Below, piece by piece: positions 44,488 to 52,198 of a stretch of 64,000 nucleotides of DNA. Position 1 is the first letter of the stretch; each line of letters starts with the position of its first letter. The stretch covers positions 399,592-463,591 of the forward strand of contig NZ_JAAQQU010000105.1 in the NCBI RefSeq assembly GCF_011742145.1, written 5' to 3'. The notes below the pieces were generated by a model, which was given only the letters and a program-made list of their open reading frames with translations, did no database searches and was not told the origin of the DNA. Made by a program: the position numbers and the translations under genes. The DNA comes from Flavobacterium sp. J49. GTDB lineage: Bacteria > Bacteroidota > Bacteroidia > Flavobacteriales > Flavobacteriaceae.

Positions 44488-45234
44488 ATGAAAAATCATG
44501 ATTTAGAGACATATGCAAAATTAGCAGAAGGCGCAAAATTTTTTCTGGATGAATCTTTTAAATATATAGATGAAACCTTAAAATCTGAAACTGCATCTTT
44601 AATTTATTCAAAGCTGTTAGAAAAAATAGAACCAAATGATGAAGACTTAGAAATTATTAATACTTCTGAATTCTCTAATAATACCATTGAGCTATTACAA
44701 TCAGAAATTGGAAAGGTACTTTCAGATGAAACTCATGAAGCTTTTACTACAGCTTGGGAAGACGCTAATATTATAGCTCAAAAGTATGCAGTAAAACATC
44801 CGTTAGCACATAAAATAAACTCAATTGAAATTTTAGGGCATTTAAATAATCTTGGTTTTTTCATTGAAACACTAACAAATAGACATTTATTATTTTTGTG
44901 TCAATCAAAAATAATAGATGACTTTAGTTATTCAAGAATTTCTCTTGCAAAAATTATGGAAAGGCTAATCTTCATTTTTAAAGATGATATTATAAATAAA
45001 AAAGTACATCTCAATGAAATTGCAAATTTGTTTTCTTTAAGGAATAAAACTGTACACTATACTCCAGACAATTCTGTAGCATTAAAACCAACAATATCTG
45101 AACTAATTCAAATATGGGTTCAATGCAAAAAAATAATTGAAAAGTTCGAGAAAATTGAAAAAATAAACGAGTATAAGTTCTCAACTCAAATTAATGATTA
45201 TATAATTGATTTTAAAAAGAAATGGACGCAATAA
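44488..45234 (+). CDS. HEPN-like protein of cassette 1
   Basis: This 248-residue protein is rich in helix and very AT-rich at DNA level. The stretch FSLRNKTVHYTPDN contains R185-N-x3-H190, which fits the RNxxxH ribonuclease motif of HEPN domains, in an all-helical C-terminal half. HEPN proteins often act as RNases in toxin-antitoxin and phage-defence systems. That is family knowledge, and the assignment here rests on one motif. I choose ATG 44488, 15 bases after the cassette boundary; an upstream ATG at 44398 would lie outside the cassette and cross its boundary repeat. There is no antitoxin-like partner in the unit. Confidence 0.6.
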   Translation: MKNHDLETYAKLAEGAKFFLDESFKYIDETLKSETASLIYSKLLEKIEPNDEDLEIINTSEFSNNTIELLQSEIGKVLSDETHEAFTTAWEDANIIAQKYAVKHPLAHKINSIEILGHLNNLGFFIETLTNRHLLFLCQSKIIDDFSYSRISLAKIMERLIFIFKDDIINKKVHLNEIANLFSLRNKTVHYTPDNSVALKPTISELIQIWVQCKKIIEKFEKIEKINEYKFSTQINDYIIDFKKKWTQ

Positions 45235-45243
45235 GCCTGTTGC

Positions 45244-45369
45244 TAACAGCAGTTTGTGATTATGGCTGGTTTTGGGTTTATCAGAAATGTCTCGGCTGAT
45301 TGAAATTTTAGTTATATTTGGAAACGCCAGTGAGTGAAGAACGCCACAATCACAAGCTGCGGCACGTTA
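45244..45369 (+). repeat. attC-like site A (126 bp)
   Basis: TAAC at 45244 and GTTA at 45366-45369 form the outer box. Next to them GCAGTTTGTGATTATGGC and GCCACAATCACAAGCTGC pair at 16 of 18 positions. The loop holds TATATTTG at 45313-45320, an exact -7 promoter match pointing into the next cassette. Confidence 0.85.
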
Positions 45370-45390
45370 CCTGCTATTATCACAAAATAT

Positions 45391-45882
45391 ATGCTAAAAA
45401 AGACAATACCAATTTTACTGTTATTCATCTTCTTTTCTTGTGAAAAGTCTAATTCTTTTATTGAGTCAAATTTTGAAAATGAATTTAACGACTCTATAAG
45501 AAAACTTAATGGAAAGCATGTAAAAGTAGAGATTGCTCCTGATTGGAAAGCGGATGTTTATTATTTAAATTCCAAGCCTAGAATGTTTTTTTACCAAACA
45601 ATGCCAGAAAATGGATTTACATCAAAAAGAGTTTACATAAACGCTGATAATGATAATATTGAAAAAATTATATACAGAACTTGTTTACCGGATTTTACCA
45701 AAAATGATGATAATTATGAGTTAATAGATTCAATATTTGAAATATATCCACGCAATGGATTAATAATTCGTTATTTTAATAATCAACGTATTGATTCTGT
45801 AAGCGATACTAAAAGAATAAATAAAATATTGAAAGAAGTTAAATATATCAAAGATGGCTTTGAGCTACATAACAGCAGGTAA
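45391..45882 (+). CDS. Cassette 2 lipoprotein of unknown function
   Basis: This is a 163-residue lipoprotein. The signal peptide MLKKTIPILLLFIFFSCEKS has its lipobox cysteine at residue 17. The rest is mixed alpha/beta without a recognised motif. The frame is open further upstream to 45334, but that part overlaps the attC-like site, so ATG 45391 is preferred. The stop codon TAA (45880-45882) forms the first three bases of the next TAAC box, so gene end and recombination box coincide. Confidence 0.75.
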   Translation: MLKKTIPILLLFIFFSCEKSNSFIESNFENEFNDSIRKLNGKHVKVEIAPDWKADVYYLNSKPRMFFYQTMPENGFTSKRVYINADNDNIEKIIYRTCLPDFTKNDDNYELIDSIFEIYPRNGLIIRYFNNQRIDSVSDTKRINKILKEVKYIKDGFELHNSR

Positions 45883-46007
45883 CAGCAGTTTGTAACTACT
45901 GCGCGCTTGGGCTTATCCCGAATTTTCTCCGAAAATTCAAAAAGTAGTTTTATATTTGGAATCGGCGGTGATTAATCTTTGCAACTGTTGCAAGCCGCAA
46001 GACGCTA
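45880..46007 (+). repeat. attC-like site B (128 bp)
   Basis: Left arm TAACAGCAGTTTGTAACTAC, right arm CAACTGTTGCAAGCCGCAAG followed by ACGCTA. The right box is GCTA (46004-46007) instead of GTTA. TATATTTG lies at 45951-45958. A partial duplicate TAACAGCAGG (45870-45879) precedes the left box. Confidence 0.82.
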
Positions 46008-46045
46008 GCGATCATTGTAAAACGATACACTGAAAGAGAAATTAA

Positions 46046-46810
46046 ATGATTAAAATACTTTCCATTTTCATTATAGGAATTTTGACAAGTTACTCAACAT
46101 TTGGAAAATCTGTTGAAGACAAATCTCAATTTGAGTTTAGTTTGGATACTTTAAAATTATACGACCAAAGCAGACAGAGAGAAATTCCAATTGCAATCTA
46201 CAAACCAACCTCAAAAGTTTCTGGAAATCAAAAAATTGTTATTTTCAGTCACGGCTATGGACAAAATAAAGGTGGTGACTATTTGGCATATTCATATCTG
46301 ACTGAATTTTTAGCAACAAAAGGATTTTTCGTTGTAAGCATTCAACACGAACTTGCAACTGACAGTTTATTGCCACTGACAGGAAATCCGCAAATTGTAA
46401 GACGACCATTTTGGGAACGTGGTGCAGACAATATTTTATGCGTTATCAACGAACTCAAAAGAACAAATCCTGATTTGGACTTTAAACACATAACACTTAT
46501 TGGACATTCCAACGGTGGAGATATGACTGCTCTTTTTCCACAGAAATACCCGAACATAGTTGAAAAAATAATCACGTTGGACAACAGAAGAATGGCATTG
46601 CCAAAATCAAAAAAGGTTAAAGTTTATACGCTACGTTCAAGCGACCAACCAGCAGACGAAGGTGTTTTACCGACAGAAACGGAGACTAAAAAGTATAGAA
46701 TAAAAATAGTAAGATTGGCAAATACAACCCATAATGAAATGGACGACAATGCGAATGAAAAACAACGAAAGGAAATTCAAGAATATATCTTAACGTTTAT
46801 AAATGACTGA
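46046..46810 (+). CDS. Exported alpha/beta hydrolase of cassette 3
   Basis: This 254-residue protein has an N-terminal hydrophobic signal (MIKILSIFIIGILTSYSTFG). The oxyanion region VIFSHGYGQNKGG, the nucleophile S155 in GHSNGG and a likely catalytic histidine H229 in NTTHNEMDD place it in the alpha/beta hydrolase superfamily. It resembles platelet-activating-factor acetylhydrolase/dienelactone hydrolase-type enzymes, but the substrate cannot be assigned. It is the only clear enzyme in the array. Confidence 0.85.
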   Translation: MIKILSIFIIGILTSYSTFGKSVEDKSQFEFSLDTLKLYDQSRQREIPIAIYKPTSKVSGNQKIVIFSHGYGQNKGGDYLAYSYLTEFLATKGFFVVSIQHELATDSLLPLTGNPQIVRRPFWERGADNILCVINELKRTNPDLDFKHITLIGHSNGGDMTALFPQKYPNIVEKIITLDNRRMALPKSKKVKVYTLRSSDQPADEGVLPTETETKKYRIKIVRLANTTHNEMDDNANEKQRKEIQEYILTFIND

Positions 46811-46830
46811 GAAAGAAGAACAACGACCGC

Positions 46831-46958
46831 TAACAGCGGTTTTGCGCTATTGCTGTATTTTCTTGGCTTCTACCCTAATTTTCACGTAAAACTATTATAT
46901 TTTAGCAGAAAGTAAGCAGTTCGCTGGATTCGCAACTGTTACAAGCCGCGGAACGTTA
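46831..46958 (+). repeat. attC-like site C (128 bp)
   Basis: Left arm TAACAGCGGTTTTGCGC, right arm ACAAGCCGCGGAACGTTA. The inner part TTTTCACGTAAAAC, TATATTTTAGCAG and GCAGTTCGCTGGATTCGC is shared with sites D and E, so the sites form two subfamilies (A and B; C, D and E). Confidence 0.85.
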
Positions 46959-46999
46959 GCCATCAGTTTCACGCATTTGGACAAAAACGACACATTAAT

Positions 47000-47563
47000 A
47001 TGAAACTTCAATTTTTAATTTTTCTCTTAGTTGTTTTTGGTTGTGAAACTAAACCGAAAAAGAATTTTTCTAAAAAAGCAGAAGAAAAAGTTCAGCCAAA
47101 AATTGAAATAGAAAATCAAAAGTTTTTCGTTGGTGATGTCAATAATGACAAAGTAAACGATACTGCATTTATCAATCTAAAAAGAAATTCAGAAACTGGT
47201 GAAATTGAATGCGGTGAAAAAAATTGCGCCATAAATATTGAATTTAAAAGTAATATTTCCAAGATAAGTTTTGACCAAAGTTTGGGTGTTTTTATTTCGA
47301 AAACCGAAGACTTAAATAATGACCAAGCGAACGAAATACTGATTTTTTCTCGAACACATGAAGGTTGGTGGAATACTATTTATGTGTTTTCTTTTAAAAA
47401 TGGAACATGGAATGAAATCGCAAAAACAAAAGCTTTTGTTTCCGAGAATGAAGATTTTGAAAATAGAATAATTAAAGAAAATGGCAATTATTATTTAATT
47501 GGTGAAAATCAATGGGAAGAAGATAGTAACGGCAATTTTAAAAAAGTGATGATTAAAATTTAA
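47000..47563 (+). CDS. Cassette 4 lipoprotein of unknown function
   Basis: This is a 187-residue lipoprotein with signal peptide MKLQFLIFLLVVFGCETKPK (Cys 15). The mature part contains VGDVNNDKVNDTAFINL and EDLNNDQANEILIF, two Asp- and Asn-rich loops like those in FG-GAP or VCBS-type propeller repeats, which bind calcium. Two such repeats are too few for a full propeller, so it may be a small relative. The role is unknown. A short, collapsed site follows its stop. Confidence 0.72.
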   Translation: MKLQFLIFLLVVFGCETKPKKNFSKKAEEKVQPKIEIENQKFFVGDVNNDKVNDTAFINLKRNSETGEIECGEKNCAINIEFKSNISKISFDQSLGVFISKTEDLNNDQANEILIFSRTHEGWWNTIYVFSFKNGTWNEIAKTKAFVSENEDFENRIIKENGNYYLIGENQWEEDSNGNFKKVMIKI

Positions 47564-47575
47564 AAACCGAATGGC

Positions 47576-47600
47576 TAACAACAGTTTGACAAACGTACCA
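47576..47600 (+). repeat. Collapsed attC-like site between cassettes 4 and 5
   Basis: TAACAACAGTTTGACAAACG then TACC keeps the left box and a short GTTTG/CAAAC hairpin, but lacks the long inner arms and loop. The nine bases ATGGCTAAC (47571-47579) are the exact reverse complement of the cassette 4 start GTTAGCCAT (46955-46963). Confidence 0.6.
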
Positions 47601-47621
47601 AAAAACACAAAGTAGAAATGC

Positions 47622-48140
47622 ATGTCCGCAAAGCCGATTATAAGCAAAAATCGTAAACAAATTACTCTTGTCATATTATATATTGTTGCAATACTATTTA
47701 ATGCAATAGTCATTGACAGATATATACTTCCGAGTCAAAAAATTTCAGACAAGATAGTTAAGGAAATAAGAGTCTCTCAAACTCGAAGTTCTAAATTTGG
47801 AAGCTCAACAACACTAAGAGGATACAATTACTATACAGAAAAAGGTTTTGAATTCTTAACTGACAAAGAGTATATTTCCGATTTGACAATTTCTATAGAG
47901 AAGACGTTGATTTTTAAAAATATTATTTCGGTAAGCACTGAAAGAGGCGATAAAAAAGAGTTACTAACCGGTCTGGGAGGACTTAATGCCTGTTTCTATT
48001 TAATTCTTGCATTGTCTTCAATTATAAGTATTTGTTATCTTAAATTTAAATCTGAATTATCAGACAATGAATTTCTTAACATAATACTCTTTAATGGATT
48101 TATAATTTTTGTTTTGACAGTTGTCTGGACATTAGTTTGA
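47622..48140 (+). CDS. Cassette 5 membrane protein of unknown function
   Basis: This is a 172-residue protein with three hydrophobic segments: about 14-31 (ITLVILYIVAILFNAIVI), 121-141 (GGLNACFYLILALSSIISIC) and 150-171 near the C-terminus (FLNIILFNGFIIFVLTVVW). A soluble loop of about 85 residues lies between the first and second. No motif is recognised. Its start lacks the usual cassette boundary signal because the preceding site is collapsed, so cassettes 4 and 5 may now move as one unit. Confidence 0.72.
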   Translation: MSAKPIISKNRKQITLVILYIVAILFNAIVIDRYILPSQKISDKIVKEIRVSQTRSSKFGSSTTLRGYNYYTEKGFEFLTDKEYISDLTISIEKTLIFKNIISVSTERGDKKELLTGLGGLNACFYLILALSSIISICYLKFKSELSDNEFLNIILFNGFIIFVLTVVWTLV

Positions 48141-48157
48141 AATAAAAAACCGTCGAC

Positions 48158-48276
48158 TAACAGCGGTTTCGCGCAATTGTTGGTCTTTATTTTTACGTGT
48201 TCACGAAAACGTTTATCTTTAACAGAAAATAAGCAGTTCACTGGCTTCACAACTGTCCGATAGCTGCGGCACGTTA
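48158..48276 (+). repeat. attC-like site D (119 bp)
   Basis: Left arm TAACAGCGGTTTCGCGCAAT, right arm GATAGCTGCGGCACGTTA. Inner words TATCTTTAACAG and GCAGTTCACTGG align with sites C and E. Confidence 0.83.
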
Positions 48277-48356
48277 CCAGCAATGTTCGCTACATAACTC
48301 CACAAGCACGAATGATTGAGAATTGCAAAAAGCATAAAAAACAAACTTGTAATTGA

Positions 48357-48797
48357 ATGGCAAAAACTAAAACTACCTATACCGGTCAGGACATAACTGA
48401 TTTTATAAATTCATATGTTGACAACGAACAAAAAAAAACCGATAGTTATCAACTAATTGACTTATTAAAAAAATGGTCAGACTCTGAACCTAAAATGTGG
48501 GGACCTAGTATAATCGGATTTGGTAACTATCATTACAAATATGCAAGTGGACACGAAGGAGACGCACCGGTTCTTGCATTTTCGCCACGAAAAGCAGCCT
48601 TGACACTTTATGTTTACTCTGACACTGAGAAAAGCAAAACACTATTGACTGACCTTGGAAAATTTAAAATGAGTAAAGCCTGTATTTATGTAAAAAAATT
48701 AGCTGACATCAATACAGACATATTGAGAGAAATTTGTATTGAATCAATAAAATATATTAGCGAACATCACGAATGTTCTTGCAGGGTAAAAAACTAA
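48357..48797 (+). CDS. DUF1801 protein of cassette 6
   Basis: This 146-residue protein belongs to the DUF1801 (YdhG-like) group. The pattern of WSDSEPKMWGPSIIGFGNYHY, FSPRKAALTLYV and CIYVKKLADIN is typical. The fold is a small alpha/beta domain often likened to ligand-binding or stress proteins, with no proven biochemical role. It is a single gene filling the unit between sites D and E, with its start about 80 bp inside the boundary. Confidence 0.85.
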   Translation: MAKTKTTYTGQDITDFINSYVDNEQKKTDSYQLIDLLKKWSDSEPKMWGPSIIGFGNYHYKYASGHEGDAPVLAFSPRKAALTLYVYSDTEKSKTLLTDLGKFKMSKACIYVKKLADINTDILREICIESIKYISEHHECSCRVKN

Positions 48798-48828
48798 TAA
48801 AGACAACAAAAGAGATAAATCCTGCTGA

Positions 48829-48954
48829 TAACAGCAGTTACAGCTATGGTAGTTTTTTCTTAAATACAACTCATTTTTTCACGTAAGAACTTTATCTTAG
48901 CAGTCAGTACGCAGTTCGCTGGATTCGCTACAGAATGATAGCCGCGGCACGTTA
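48829..48954 (+). repeat. attC-like site E (126 bp)
   Basis: Left arm TAACAGCAGTTACAGCTATG, right arm GATAGCCGCGGCACGTTA. Inner words TTTTTCACGTAAGAAC, TATCTTAGCAG and GCAGTTCGCTGGATTCGC are shared with site C. Confidence 0.85.
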
Positions 48955-48989
48955 TATGCAAGTTTTCCACAACACTCGTTAATCCAATT

Positions 48990-49364
48990 ATGTTAAAAAC
49001 ATTTTTTACAAGAACATATTACTTCTGGGTTGTTTCAAGATTTTTGATAATTGTTTTATTTGCGATTTCAACTTATAGTCAGATTGAAATTAAATCAATA
49101 GGCTCCATTATAGTTTCCTGTTTGTTTACAATATATGTTCTTCTCATGACATTAACAGCTATTATGGAAATGCTGAAGAGAAAAGTTTTTGCGGCAATAA
49201 AAATAGTGATAGGAACATTAACAATTTTCTTTTCATTATTCTTATCATATATAACATTCTCAATGTATGGTATACAACCTTTTGCATTGTTTATTGTTCT
49301 CACTTGGCTAATTTTCTATGGATTGTGGGAAATCGTAACAGCTAAAGACGTTATAAGAAAATAA
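48990..49364 (+). CDS. Cassette 7 four-helix membrane protein of unknown function
   Basis: This 124-residue protein consists almost wholly of four hydrophobic helices (about 10-28, 36-60, 67-90 and 95-115) with a basic tail (AKDVIRK). No family is recognised. It is the last full unit of the array. Its start GTTATATGCA (48951-48960) and end TGCATATAAC (49371-49380) are exact reverse complements, the clearest boundary pair in the array. Confidence 0.74.
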   Translation: MLKTFFTRTYYFWVVSRFLIIVLFAISTYSQIEIKSIGSIIVSCLFTIYVLLMTLTAIMEMLKRKVFAAIKIVIGTLTIFFSLFLSYITFSMYGIQPFALFIVLTWLIFYGLWEIVTAKDVIRK

Positions 49365-49376
49365 AAAAACTGCATA

Positions 49377-49404
49377 TAACAGCCGTTTGTAGCAACTAGC
49401 TAGC
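49377..49404 (+). repeat. Terminal attC-like half site F
   Basis: TAACAGCCGTTTGTAGC keeps the left box and arm, but no right arm with GTTA follows. CTAGCTAGC at 49396-49404 may be a degenerate right box. The array ends here, just before the katG terminator. Confidence 0.6.
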
Positions 49405-49422
49405 TTATCCCTCTCAAAACAT

Positions 49423-49455
49423 AAAAAAAGGTGGCTCAAACGAACCACCTTTTTT
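49423..49455 (-). terminator. Terminator of katG
   Basis: AGGTGGCTC and GAACCACCT pair with one mismatch around an AAAC loop, flanked by A- and T-tracts. It could also stop read-through from the cassette array. Confidence 0.85.
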
Positions 49456-49472
49456 AATATAAACTATAACTA

Positions 49473-51689
<2,217 letters not shown>

Positions 51690-51937
51690 TTACCAAATGT
51701 TTTGCTATGTTAATTATTTTTTCAATAGATAAAAACTATGATCAATGTAAGAATCCGTTATATGTTTATTTTTATAATGAGAGTTAAAACAGCCTTTCAA
51801 TTTAATAGGTATTAAGTTAAAGACAAAGAGACAAACTAATAATGTAAGTAATTTAAGATATACTTTTCACCTTTGAATTTTTATGTGTTTTTTTTCCTGT
51901 AAAAAAGACGAATTTAAACATTTGACAATATTTTAAT

Positions 51938-51957
51938 TCACTGATAACGCTGATTTT
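51938..51957. repeat. Short copy of the CTGATAACGCTGAT repeat
   Basis: CACTGATAACGCTGATTTTT shares its words with the inverted repeats flanking the GxxExxY gene at 56285 and 56717. The rest of the 336-bp gap between katG and the next gene (51651-51986) holds presumed promoters and no other feature I can support. Confidence 0.5.
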
Positions 51958-51960
51958 TAT

Positions 51961-51968
51961 TAGCTTTG
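51961..51968 (+). promoter_or_regulatory. -7 promoter element of the 47-residue membrane protein gene
   Basis: TAGCTTTG is an exact TAnnTTTG match, 18 bases before the ATG. Confidence 0.5.
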
Positions 51969-51986
51969 GATAAACAAAAAACAATC

Positions 51987-52130
51987 ATGGAGGACAATTT
52001 TATACTTATTAGTATTATTGTGGTGATAGTCATCAACTTGGCTTTTTATTATTTTCTCAGAAAACGTAAAGAAGAAAAGGAATTGAGAAACTATTTCAAA
52101 AAAGGATTGAAAAAAAATAAAAAAGTGTAA
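51987..52130 (+). CDS. Small single-pass membrane protein, 47 residues
   Basis: This short frame starts MEDNFILISIIVVIVINLAF. One membrane helix (about 5-23) is followed by a strongly basic cytoplasmic tail (RKRKEEKELRNYFKKGLKKN). A -7 promoter motif lies upstream and a perfect 12-bp terminator hairpin begins 22 bases after the stop, so it is probably a real single-gene unit. Function is unknown. Confidence 0.65.
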   Translation: MEDNFILISIIVVIVINLAFYYFLRKRKEEKELRNYFKKGLKKNKKV

Positions 52131-52152
52131 GATTCCAAAATTAACTATAAAA

Positions 52153-52180
52153 CAAAAGGCACGATTACTCGTGCCTTTTG
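52153..52180. terminator. Bidirectional terminator
   Basis: CAAAAGGCACGA and TCGTGCCTTTTG form a perfect 12-bp stem with loop TTAC, followed by a T-rich run, between convergent genes. Confidence 0.92.
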
Positions 52181-52198
52181 TTTTTGTATAACAGATGC

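Larger units (their letters stand above)
44473..49404 (+). mobile_element. Integron-like cassette array: seven units with attC-like sites, no recombinase in window
   Basis: Seven + strand genes alternate with imperfect palindromes of 119-128 bp. The left boxes are TAACAGC(A/G)G and the right boxes (C/G)GCACGTTA or a variant. In units 1-4, 6 and 7 the first 9-12 bases are the reverse complement of the unit's own last bases, and differ between units. Unit starts are 44473, 45366, 46004, 46955, about 47596, 48273 and 48951. This is what opening and inserting a circular one-site cassette would leave. The left edge lacks a palindrome and the right edge has a half site. No integrase is encoded, so it resembles a CALIN-type array. 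Function as a recombination substrate is inferred. Confidence 0.75.

Noticed and set aside
45334..45390. Longer N-terminus for the cassette 2 lipoprotein
   Set aside because: It would be translated from the right half of site A and would bury the signal peptide.
45244..48954. Palindromic sites as plain transcription terminators
   Set aside because: They are 119-128 bp long with a large loop, lack a T-tract after the stem, and have unit-specific flanking complementarity, which terminators do not explain.
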